From assembly GCA_951804985.1 (NCBI GenBank), contig OX638133.1, forward strand, positions 28,116,963 through 28,180,962: a DNA stretch of 64,000 nt, in the 5' to 3' direction. The notes under the pieces are model-generated. The model was given only the letters and a program-made list of their open reading frames with translations, made no database searches and was not told the origin of the DNA. This DNA comes from Dryomyza anilis (taxonomy: Eukaryota > Arthropoda > Insecta > Diptera > Dryomyzidae). Shown here in pieces: positions 37,561 through 48,199 of this stretch. The first letter of the stretch is position 1; every line of letters begins with the position of its first letter. The position numbers were made by a program, and so were the translations under genes.

Positions 37561-38957
37561 AATATCGTAAAATAATATCGTATAGAATTAATATTTTGTT
37601 GATTTTTTTTTTGTCTATTATAAAATAAAACTATATATATTTTTGTTGTCTCAAACAACGCCAGACTTCATATGTTTTCGTTAGTCGATTGTGTGACTCA
37701 AAAGCCTTCTGATTTATGGTAGGCAACTCTTTTAATGTGCGAGTTCGGTCCTCATGAAAGACTTTTGTATTTCACCCACAGAACATGTTTCATTGTTACG
37801 CACGTATGACATCAATGCAAACATTGACAAATTGCTGTATGCACTTTGGACGAACTGATTCGTCTGAGCTGTTTCAACTTCAATTTAGAACTCTTTTCAA
37901 AAAACTCAATTCAATAAACTTCTTTGATAGATAAATTTTTGAAAAAAATTAGTTATAAAGCACTTGACGCAGTCAAAACTTTTTATACGAACTCGAGGAA
38001 ATTCGAATCAGCACCTTTGAATTATACAGAACTGATAACACGGAAGAAAAATAAATGAACCTCCGCAAAGCAGTGTTATTGACGCACAGAAAATATAATT
38101 ATAAAATTTTCAACAACTGGAGTTAATCGATTTGACAAGGGACCTGTTCATATCATCATTCTCTCTCTCTCTCTCTCTTACACTACCTACACTGCACTTA
38201 CTCAGAACTTTGTCAATCTTCGCCGCCTCTAACAAACACCCCTACGGAAAAAGGTATCAATTGATCCTTTCCTTTGACAATGCTGTATTAAAGTAACTGG
38301 TTGTTTTTAAAATAAAGTAGCAGAACTATCACAGTTGATATAATTTTCCCGTAGGGACATTTCTCACAATTACTTTCAATGGTATTCAATCGGGGTCGAT
38401 TGCGTTGCACCACAAAAATCGGTTTTGCCGACAAATGGAGCCTAATTGCTTTAAACAAACACACACTCGCAGATAGTTGTAAAATTCATCGCCCCCATGT
38501 AGCGACATTAATGTCGCTGTTTAACCGAGAGCAAGTTCAATTCAAATACAAGGATGGCAAGAATGAACGAAAGAAAAGAGACGTCAGTTAAAAGGTGCTT
38601 AGGCAGAGATTGTTCCGGTAGTGACGTGGACATATCAAAAACCATCAAACTACATTTTTATAATAAAATTATTGGTATAAGTTTACTTTATAGGGCCGCT
38701 CGAAATTAACAAAATAAATAAAAAACAGAAGTTTTTGAATTTCTGTAATTTAGACGTGACCTTGAGGTCACTTTTTAATTTTTGTATTTTTTAGACCTGC
38801 TGAAAGGCGTACCAATTTTTTTGTCTAGCCTACTTTGTTATTATCTAAGAATCAGTTGTGACCTCGGTCGGTTTTCAGGAGGCCGAGCGTGCAAACCATT
38901 TTGGATTTTAGTAACTCTTCCCCCAGTTAGAAGGTCATGCCAATTTTGTATTTAAAC
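37561..38957. other. Intergenic DNA, no gene recognised
   Basis: Contains a (CT)n microsatellite at 38161-38179. An open frame at 38379-38591 is in less AT-rich sequence and is basic, but has no motif I can name and could be chance. A GC-richer stretch runs near 38870-38950. Confidence 0.4.
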
Positions 38958-40056
38958 CAAGGATAAACGAATAACGGTTTCGATTATGGTTTTCTTCACT
39001 CTTTCGGTTAGGGTTTCGGTTTTTTATATTTCCATATATTTTAATCTTTTCAACAAGAAATGTAAATATTTTACTAACAGAAGAACTCACAAAAACTATT
39101 GTTAATTATTTTCATATTACATAAATAAATGTATATTACATAAATATGTGTGTATTTTAATACAACCATCCAGTTGGCAAAAAAAAACTTCTTGTACAAC
39201 AACACCCACGAGTTGTGTTTGTTTTACAAAATAATTTCCAGCGAAAAATCGATTAATTTGATTCGCATATTTTTGTTGTTGTGCTTTCAAAAGAAGAAGA
39301 TAATAATATAATATAATAATATAATAGTTTGGCACAACAGTCCTATAAGAACTTAGGCCGAGCTCTCTCACCATTTTGAGCTTTTATATTTGTACTCAAA
39401 ATGGTGGGAATTTCAGTTTATTGCCGAATCCGAACGGCGGGTGAGAGCTTTTCATAGGCAATGTTTTACTCTCGTAGGTTCGCCATTTACTGCCGAGAGG
39501 TAGCGCGGTATAGAAAAATGTTTCTATGAAAAGATGTTGTTAGCTCCAGTCCAGGCTTGAACCGGGGACCATTCGGCTCGCAGTCCAACGCACTAACCAC
39601 TGAGCTACCGCGGCTACTGAAGAAAGAAGAAGATATGTGAAACTAAAAAAGCGAAAACTCACAAAAAGCAATAGCACTCAAATGTAGGCGCTCTGTTAAA
39701 GTGTTTATTAAAAATATAATTTTTTGTTTTATATATTAAAATATAGAACTCAACTTATGAAAAATTCATTATTTTGCAATTATCCAAAAAAAATTATAAT
39801 AAACACAAAAGAAACCATAAAAATAAAATATTGTTTAATTTTAGTGCAAGTGCGTGCTTCACAAATAACGGACGACACTAGCGTAGCATGTTTTTTTGTA
39901 GTTGTGATCGAAAAAAAAACTAACGGAATACATGCATAGTCGCACTACGAACGACACAAGCGTATCGAAGAAAGAAGAAACAAATAGCTTTGTCTATTTT
40001 ATTGTTGTTTTTGGTCGATTTACCGTGACCACAAATAATCGAAGAAATTAATAGAA
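38958..40056 (+). mobile_element. hAT-type non-autonomous element, copy 2 (truncated, with nested SINE)
   Basis: Starts CAAGGATAAACGAATAACGG and runs through ACGGTTTC-type subterminal repeats like the complete copy at 54279-55923. Collinear blocks follow: AGTTGGCAA with ACGAGTTGTGTTT and TTTCCAGCGAAAAATCG (39168-39255); then, after the SINE, CACAAAAAGCAATAG, TTTTTTGTTTTATA, ACTAGCGTAGC and TTTGTCTATTTTATTG. Homology stops where Helentron-like copy B begins, and no right terminus (AATCCTTG) is seen further on, so the right end is missing. It has no transposase frame. Confidence 0.75.
39303..39622 (-). mobile_element. Full-length tRNA-derived SINE (about 320 bp)
   Basis: Read on the minus strand, it starts with a tRNA-like head: A box TAGCTCAGTGG (39597-39607), then TTAGTGCGTTGGACTGCGAG, then B box GGTTCAAGCC (39554-39563). 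A body of about 190 bp follows, including CCGCGCTACCTCTCGGCAG and ACTCACC/GGTGAG-type inverted motifs. It ends in a (TATTA)n-type tail at 39303-39325. It is flanked by an exact 13-bp target duplication, AAAGAAGAAGATA, at 39290-39302 and 39623-39635. The head resembles an Ala/Arg-class tRNA, but the stems are too imperfect to assign. Insertion into the hAT copy dates it as younger. It would be made by RNA polymerase III and moved by a LINE in trans. Confidence 0.9.
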
Positions 40057-40607
40057 AACCAGTTGGGAAGGTTAGATCACATGGGAAATTTTAAAGTAGG
40101 TGTAATTATGATAGTTAGGATTATCAAAATTATAGTCGGTCTATGCCGACTATAAATACCCTACACATATGTGTGGTTACCATTCAAAGTGATATATAGG
40201 TCACCAGGGTATACGAATCCTGAAAATAACTACAAACATTCAATCGCTGAAGAATTTCCATTCATTTGATACCCATATTTACAAATGGGTAGGTGTACCG
40301 AATTTCGATTTTTTTTTTTGTGAACCACAAGGATTTTCGCCGGAAAGCATTATTATCATGTATTTGAGCATGATGTCAATATATATTTGACCAAAAAAGT
40401 TTACCTAAGCACGTATACATATAAATTGATCTTTATATGTACATTTTATATGAGGTATTTGAACATAAGTGGTCGGATCATAGGTCACAATGGATCGATC
40501 TCGCCAATTTTTTCGCACATACAGCGTAGGTATATTAGTAATCTAAGTTATAAGTTTCATTTATCTAGCTCTTCAATTTTAAAAGTCTTAGGGATTTCAA
40601 CAGACAG

Positions 40608-40657
<50 letters not shown>

Positions 40658-40832
40658 GGACAGACAGACAGACGGACAGACAGACGGACAGACGGACATC
40701 GCTAAATCGACTCAGGAGGTCATGCTGATCAAGAATATATATACTTTTCCATACCGGAGATGCTTCCTTCTGGGTGTTACAAACGGCGTACCAAACTGAA
40801 TATACCCTTTCACTTTTAGTGTAGGGTATAAA
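40057..40832 (-). mobile_element. Helentron-like (mini-me / DINE-1 type) element, copy B
   Basis: Same family and orientation as copy A. Hairpin with loop TCTATG, GACA tract at about 40603-40696, core CGGACATCGCTAAATCGACT, short TA tract, then GTGTAGGGTATAAA at the end. The two subterminal motifs TACCCTACAC and GTGTAGGGTA are inverted repeats of each other. It interrupts, or sits at the truncated end of, the hAT copy. Confidence 0.88.
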
Positions 40833-41154
40833 CAAAGTTCAGACCAACATCCGTCGTTCTGGGAAATATTGTTTTTCAAAAAAATAAAAATGTATTCTCA
40901 ACATGTTTTTAAACAGAAAAAGTTATTTCAGGTAGATTATTCATTGCAATGTGATAGTGGGCGAGAAACAGACGAAAGATCAGTAAAATAAAACATATAA
41001 GTAAATATCGCGTGAAAATCTCAGATTCTCGTTGGGTGTAGAAGTTTCTGGAAGAATCCTAGAAACCGGATATGAGCTGCAAGTGCCTATAAAAGACATG
41101 TAGATACCAGAAGTAACCAAAAGCTATGTTGTGGAACTAATATCTGTATCTTTT
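40833..41154. other. Spacer between inverted Helentron-like copies
   Basis: 322 bp of AT-rich sequence with no recognised feature. It forms the loop of the large inverted repeat made by copies B and C. Confidence 0.5.
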
Positions 41155-41313
41155 TTTATACCCTACACTAAGAGTGAAAGGGTATATTCAGTTTGGTACG
41201 CCGTTTGTAACACCCAGAAGAAAGCATCTCCGGTATGGAAAAGTATATATATTCTTGATCAGCATGACCTCCTGAGTCGATTTAGCGATGTCCGTCTGTC
41301 CGTCTGTCTGTCC

Positions 41314-41383
<70 letters not shown>

Positions 41384-41934
41384 CTGTCTGTTGAAATCCC
41401 TAAGACTTTTAAAATTGAAGAGCTAGATAAATGAAACTTATAACTTAGATTACTAATATACCTACGCTGTATGTGCGAAAAAATTGGCGAGATCGGTCCA
41501 TGGTGACCTATGATCCGACCACTTATGTTCAAATACCACATATAAAATGTACATATAAAGATCAATTTAAATGTATACGTGCTTAGGTAAACTTTGTTGG
41601 TCAAATATATATTGACATCATGCTCAAATACATGATAATAATGTTTTCCGGCGAAAAGACTTGTGGTTCACAAAAAAAAAAATCGAAATTCGGTACACCT
41701 ACCCATTTGTAAATATGGGTATCAAATGAATGGAAATTCTTCAGCGATTGAATGTTTGTAGTTATTTTCAGGATTCGTATACCCTAGTGACCTATATATC
41801 ACTTTGAATGGTAACCACACATATGTGTAGGGTATTTATAGTCGGCTTAGACCGACTATAATTTTGATAATCCTAACTATCATAATTACACCTACTTTAA
41901 AATTTCCCATGTGATCTAACCTTCCCAACTGGTT
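41155..41934 (+). mobile_element. Helentron-like (mini-me / DINE-1 type) element, copy C
   Basis: Best-preserved copy, on the plus strand. The 5' end is TTTATACCCTACACTAAGAG, with subterminal repeat ATACCCTACAC at 41158-41168 and its perfect inverted partner GTGTAGGGTAT at 41825-41835. Between lie GTTTGTAACACCCAGAAG, the short TA tract, core TTGATCAGCATGACCTCC, and a (GTCT/GTCC)n tract at about 41289-41390. The 3' hairpin TATAGTCGG/CCGACTATA follows, then a tail ending CCTTCCCAACTGG before TT. Paired subterminal inverted repeats and insertion at TT/AA are Helentron traits. Confidence 0.9.
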
Positions 41935-44220
41935 TATCATAAATCGGTTACAACAACTAAGATGTAGCCCAAAAAGTGTAAAAGACGGCGTCCAATTGAA
42001 ACCTTACATTCTGCTTTCATCACTGCGATTTTCTAACTCATTGTATTAATATTTTATTTATTCTTATTTCTTGTTGTACTTTTTTAAAATATGTACACTC
42101 GCGACTCATGAAATGTCCATACAATATGATCGTTAAACACGTTTTCAAATTGTTTTTTTTTATGAAATTTTGGTTTTATATCTCATTTTGTTGACTTATA
42201 AGGCAAGCAGCTAAATAAAAGTATACTGTAGTTGATTAATTAAATAATTGAATAGATAAAATAATATATATGTTATTTGATATAGATAATATGATTCAAG
42301 ATGTTAATATATTTAATTGAAGATAGAAAGTGACTACGTGGATTAACAAAATTTATTTGCAATTACTGAATTTCGTTTACTTGGATTTTTAAGAGTAATA
42401 CGAAGCAATACGCAATACTTGTTTAGTATAGAAGTTTATGGAAACTTCTAGAATGCATATAACTTTCACAAATCTAAGGTATTAAGGCATTTGTAAATTG
42501 AAACATTTTTTTTACAATGATTGTTATAAAAATTGTTATTTAATTAAATTTAATTAGTACAACAATTGTGTATATATTTTTATTTTATACACAATCAATA
42601 TTTTTTATGTTTCCTCAGGTACTTGTTACGTAGTCTTTGCATCTTTGTTTTTCTTCCTAACTTTTTCTACTATATCTGTTAAAGTGTTTTTCATTTTTTC
42701 ATCCTTTATATTTTACCATCAGATGACGATGTACTTCAAATTCAAAAGCCACAACAATTTCTGTTACAAAAATCAATTTAATTTCTTTGCCACTGCCTGC
42801 AACTTAAAGTTTTTCAAAGTTTGTGTTGTCAATATTTGTAGTAACTTGACCAACGTTTTTCTACGCAAACTAAGTTTTCAAAACTATTGGTTTCAATACA
42901 AAAAATTATAAATTAATAACAAAAATAAATTCAATTTAAGATTGTTGAAGAATTTACAAAATATAAATTATTTAATACCAAGTTCTACAAGATACGAATC
43001 TTTGGATTGTACGCAAAATAAAAATAAACCCTATTTGGTTTAAATTACAACAATTAATTTTAATAATACACATTAACTAACAACTGTAATAATCATAAAT
43101 TCTAACAAGTGCTGCATGTCCACAATATAACTTGATCTACTCGATCACATTTCAAGCACTACTGAAGTGCTACGCCTCAGGTGCGGCGCCCTTTTATACT
43201 GTATATGTCAGTTTGATACGTTTGGAGAAGAATCTACACTTTACGTGAATGTTGCATGCTATTTGCATCTTATTCGCACTTATGTGTTTTAATGCGCTGA
43301 TGTTTCATCTATTTCTCGTTCACTGCCTATGTGCGCTGAATGATATTCCGTCTCTTTCTAACACATTTTTTAGTACGCAAATTATCTTGCGTCTCATTCA
43401 CTTTTATTTACTACTTGCACAGTGGAGTAAATAAAGTCTTTTCGTAACAATATATTAATTTGCAAATTTAAAGTGGTTTTTAAAATAAATTGTTTTAAAT
43501 TATACTCAATATGTAAATCGTGAAATTATCTATTATCCCTACAATTTTAAGAATTTTGTAGAACATTTTATGTCGGTGTACACATATTTATTTTTTTAGA
43601 AGTGCACAGAGGTTTCCATTTCTGTGCCTGAGTGCGGGCGTGAATGCATTCGTGCGTGCTTTCGTATATTTTGCAAAGTGGTGGCTCATTTAAAAGCAGC
43701 ACATTTGGCTTTTGCTGTGCAATTTTCAATTTCCAAATTCGATTTTGTTTTTTTTTTGTATCTGTACCGAAATGGAATCCGTGCTGGTGCATATAGTACC
43801 TACATTTGATTGTGTGCGTCTGGGTATAAATGTTTTGTGGCACTTACTGTATTTGTGTGGATGCACGAAAAAAAAACGACACTCATCGGTTAACCGTGCA
43901 CTAAAATACCAACAATATATAGCAAAATATAATCCAGATAGAGTATCGGAGTGCTTTTGGTTGGTGGTGCCTTCTGTTGGCCAATGAATGTGTGTTCCAT
44001 ATTAGGTCAGTTGACATTAGCTATTTTACAGAGTAGAAAAATATGTGTTCTCTTGTAAAACTTTTGTTATTTACATGTTATACAACATCTCGTCACTATC
44101 ATGAAAAAGGGGCGAATGTGTAATTTTTGACATTTTTAAATGCAGTTTTTTCTCAAGTATATTGTGCCAAAATCGTGTGTGGTTTTGTTGGATATTTCTA
44201 GCCTCAAGAGACAAAACCAA
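41935..44220. other. Intergenic DNA, no gene recognised
   Basis: AT-rich. The stretch 43120-44000 is less AT-rich and has several short open frames on both strands (for example 43712-43987 plus, 43568-43843 minus), none with a recognisable domain. CAGTGGAGTAAATAAAGTC at about 43421 echoes CTCAGTAAATAAAGTCC at about 46801. Confidence 0.4.
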
Positions 44221-45185
44221 AAGAGCGAATTCGAAAAATTGAAAATGTTGTCATGTCAAAGAGGGCGAATCTTTTCGTTTTTTTTCATAACTTTTTATTG
44301 GTATAAGAGAAAATAGTAGTGTATAGGAATTAAATGTTTATTTTTAAAGCACCTATCGATCTGCATCATTAATTAAAAATATTATGCCAAACATTTGCCA
44401 TTGCCATTTGTTATTTGCAAGAAAAATGTTTGGAAAAATATTTATAATTAATGATGCAGATCGATAGGTGCTTTGAAAACAAACAATAATTGCTTTTAAA
44501 TCACTATTTTATCTTGTACCATTAATGAATTATAGCAAAAAAACGAAAAAATTCGCCCTTTTGACATGACAAGATTTTCAATTTTTCCAATTTCTTCGTT
44601 TTTTTGCTATAATTTGTTATTGGTGCAAGATATAATAGTGGTGTAAAGGTATGTATTGTTTGTTTTTAAAGCACCTATCGATCTGCGTCATTATTTAAAA
44701 ATATTTTGACAAACATTTGCCATTTGTTATTTGCAAGAAAAATGTTTGGAAAAATATTTATAATTAATGATGCAGATCGATAGGTGCTTTAAAAACAGAC
44801 AATAATTGCCTTTACATCACTATTTTATCTTGTACGATTAAAGAATTATAGCAAAAAAACGAAAAAATTCGCCCTTTTGGCATGACAAGATTTTCAATTT
44901 TTCAAATATCTTCGTTTTTTTGCTATTATTTGTTATTGGTGCAAGATAAAACAGTGGTGTAAAGGTATTTATTGTTTATTTTTAAAGCACCTATCGATTG
45001 GCATCATAATTTAAAAATATTTTGCCAACATTTTTTTCATGCAAATAACAAATGGAAAATTATTGTTTGCCAAAATATGTTTAATTAATGACGCAGATCG
45101 ATAGGTGCTTTCAAAAGAAACAATAAGTTCCTTTATATCACTATTTTAACTCTCAATAATATAGAGTTATAGCATAAAAACAAAA
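44221..45185 (+). repeat. Tandem array of about 320-bp units each built from two palindromes
   Basis: AAAGCACCTATCGATCTGC starts at 44346, 44668 and 44984, giving periods of 322 and 316 bp. Its complement GCAGATCGATAGGTGCTTT follows about 110 bp later in each unit (near 44457, 44779 and 45092), so each unit contains a foldback with an AT-rich loop holding AAACATTTGCCAT and GAAAAATGTTTGG. Between the foldbacks lies a second inverted pair, GCAAAAAAACGAAAAAATTC and its partner TTCGTTTTTTTGC, around a segment with CGCCCTTTTGACATGACAAG. Partial units flank both ends. The function is unknown; it may be a transposon-derived tandem repeat. Confidence 0.85.
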
Positions 45186-47540
45186 ATATTTGCGTTTTGG
45201 GCAGGATATGGCCTCAATAAATCCGTATTTATAATTCAGGAGGTTGTCCAAATTCAAAGATATTTTATATATGTTATAACAATTGATGAATAAACCAAAA
45301 TAAAAATGTTAAAAAAATGATGCATTTTTAAAGCACTTCAAGCTGTTAAATTTGATTTCCCAATATTTTTAAAAATGCACATTCGACCCTTTGGCATGAC
45401 CCTTTGGCATGCCATTCGACCCTTTGGCCCTTTCAAAAATGAAATACCATTTCTGGAATATTTGAAACAAACTTTTGATATATACGTAGAATGTGGATGA
45501 AAATAGCCATTCGAACAGAACCCATTATTAAATTCATATAGACGAATCTATTCATAAATACAATGAATACTGTCGACTCTCTCTCTCTTCCTTGACTTTT
45601 ACGATACTTGCAGCCATTATAAAACAAGACAGACATAGAAAGTACCAGATCAACCTGCCGATGCAAGAACTAGAATTACCTTGCAAGAACAAGTGCAAGA
45701 ACAATAAATTCATATTCTTGAATTTTCTCATCACTAGTCAGGCGTTGGATTGGATAAATTCTTGCAGTGTATAGACATTGGTTTGAATTTCCTTTTTTTT
45801 ATGATTTTCTGGTTGATTTTGTAGATGATTTTATAGTTTATCTTGTAGTTTTTGTATTTAGATTAATAGTTGTGGCAGATTTTTTATACTATTTCTAGCA
45901 TAACTTGTGCTATTGGTTTTATTATTTTTGGTTTTAAAGTTTTGCTGCTTTTTGCTGCTGAATACTGTTCCAAAATTGCAGCCACCATAAGTGGACCAAC
46001 TTTTGTGGCGCTCTGACAATTGTCAGCTCCAAGTAAAATCTCGATAACTTGTGTGGCTTTTTATAAGTGTGGATTTTATTTTTCTTTTTTTTTTTTTTTT
46101 CTTAGTATCTGTGTGCTTGTGGTGGAAATTCAATTACGTTCGATTAAAAAACACGAAACTGCAATAAAGTGGTTTTTGGCACGATTTTCTTACAAAGCGT
46201 TAAAACTTTTTCTTGGTAATTGATTTTTTTTTTGTTATTTTTTATTTAACCCAATGAAAAAGAGACAAATAAATAAAATTTAAAGCATGCTGTAAAATGT
46301 ATTGGTTCAATTATAAAATTTTCCCCAAACAAATCGTACGTTTAACGTAAATTATTATTTTTATTCTCGCATTTGAACATTGAATTATTTTAAATGTTAC
46401 CCGCATAGAAGCGGTTTTTTTTTTTGCTATTTGCTATCAATTCTTTTGGAGTTTATTTATTGTGTATATATTTGAAAAATGTTTCTTCATCATTATTCTC
46501 AATGAATCAAAATGCACTGAGTAAACACAACAAGAGCAACCATACTGGGAGTAGATGCACTCATTCATCGCACAAAGCAGAGCAAAGCAAAGCAGAGCAT
46601 CGCACACAAAACACTTTGTATAGTTGCTGCTCCTTGCCGCCGACTATCCCTGGCCCGATGCTGTGCAAAGAAACACAAAATATAATCGACTCAATGGTTT
46701 TACTATATGTCATAAATTTAGTGTGTTCTGGGTTGCCACCTGATATTGCAATGGCGACTATCAAAATTTTACTTTATTATAGAAAATATTTGGTACATCA
46801 ACTCAGTAAATAAAGTCCGTAACTTCGCCCGTTTATATGTACACACAAAAGAGCATTGTGACAAAGTATTTGTGGCAAATATTCTAATGTTTGCAATGAT
46901 TACTTATTGATTCTATTTACTACCTTTAATTCACTAGAAATAATAACTGTGTTCCAACAAACAACAACAAATGGTGGCATTTTTTATTTATCCACGTGTC
47001 CAGTGTGATTTTCCAAATGACTTCAAGATTCTAATCACGAACTCATACTCACTTTTTTTAAGATTTCGTCAAGTTTTTACGTTATTACGTAATACATATA
47101 TGAGCAAATCCAGAACACCTTTAACTTTTGGGGTTGACAAAATTTCACAAAAGCTTATAGGCCCTTATGTAATATAAATCTGTTTGCGTGCTTTACTCCT
47201 AATGAAAGCCTTCAAAGATACACACAAAAAAATAATTGCTTGGCGTGCAGTTGTTTCAACGAATATTCATTTCCATCTATCAAATTTAGTCAGCCTCAAC
47301 TGATTTTCATTTGTGGTGTACAATAGTATGAAGCGTAACCAACTATTAGTTGATGCAACTGCAACATTGATTGGAGAAACAAACTTTTAATTCATTTTCA
47401 AATTTTTTATTTCCATTGCTACGGCAACTGAATTCAAAATGAGACCTAACCAATATTTATTTGACTTAACAGATAATTATATAACATTAAGTTGTAGCAA
47501 CCAATTTTTATTTGATTCAACTCCGAAAACAGTTGTCTTG
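45186..47540. other. Intergenic DNA with small direct repeats; no gene recognised
   Basis: At about 45380-45430 CATTCGACCCTTTGG and CTTTGGCATG are repeated in a short cluster. A CTCTCTCTCT run lies near 45578. An open frame at 46424-46813 (129 codons) crosses a small GCAAAGCAGA repeat cluster and has no recognisable domain; I do not call it a gene. Confidence 0.4.
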
Positions 47541-47573
47541 TATAAAAGCGATGCCAAAGCAGGACAACACCAG
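47541..47573 (+). promoter_or_regulatory. Possible core promoter: TATA box and Inr-like site
   Basis: TATAAAAG begins at 47541, and CCAGTC, close to the fly initiator TCAGTY, places its A at 47572, 31 bp downstream. That is the spacing normally seen in flies. No downstream promoter element fits. Such pairs arise by chance in AT-rich DNA, so confidence is low. Its interest lies in the hairpin about 150 bp downstream. Confidence 0.25.
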
Positions 47574-47720
47574 TCGCGCAAACTTTAGATATTTCACTCG
47601 TGTTGTTTTGTGCTGCGGACAGCGCGTGCCACGTGTAGAACAAATTTTGGAATTGTTTTAAGGCATTATCGTTGTTACTGTTCGGTTCTTTCATGCTCAA
47701 TTCTACTTTCTATATGCAGT

Positions 47721-47841
47721 CCTAGCGCTCCAACGTGTTGCAAACACAAAGTCAGCAGCACAACGAATCGTCGGCAATGTTCGATCTCAGTAACGCTGTT
47801 GTGACGCTGACTTCGTCTTTGCAACATGTTGGAGCGCTAGG
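47721..47841 (+). ncRNA. Candidate long-stem hairpin RNA or foldback
   Basis: CCTAGCGCTCCAAC at 47721 pairs with GTTGGAGCGCTAGG ending at 47841. The arms stay complementary for about 44 bp (47721-47764 with 47798-47841), with 40 of 44 positions exact and one of the others a G-U wobble in RNA. The unpaired loop is about 33 nt. The region is more GC-rich than its surroundings. It could be a hairpin-RNA or pri-miRNA-like locus, or just a small foldback element. Transcription is not shown by sequence. Confidence 0.4.
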
Positions 47842-48199
47842 GCGAGGTAAAATGGCCGATTTCGTATAATTAAATTGGCTACCACAACTAAACAAATTGG
47901 TTGTGGCAATTGTATTCATTAGTTGTGTGAACTGATACGCGGTGTTGCAACAACTGAATCAGTCGAATGTTGATAGAACTAAGTAAATCGGTTGGCAAAA
48001 AAAATACGGTTGGCCCAAATGATTCGTTCTTTGGGTGTACAGGTCGGTAACGCTATATTGGTTCAAAATTCTAAAGAAATTGTTTATTTATAAAATATTT
48101 ATTGATAAATTGAAGTGAAATTATTTTTTTAAGACATAATATTTCAATATATTTCAGTACAAAATCATATAATTAAGTATGTAACGAAAAAAATTGAAA

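Noticed and set aside
38379..38591. Possible small gene in less AT-rich DNA
   Set aside because: A 70-codon basic frame with no domain, no neighbouring exon and no reading-frame support beyond chance.
39530..39615. Functional tRNA gene on the minus strand
   Set aside because: The anticodon stem and acceptor arms do not pair properly, and it is the head of a complete SINE with a tail and target duplication.
46424..46813. Longest repeat-independent plus-strand frame in its region (129 codons)
   Set aside because: No domain is recognised, it has internal GCAAAGCAGA repeats and its start lies in AT-rich DNA. Chance frames of this size are expected in 64 kb.
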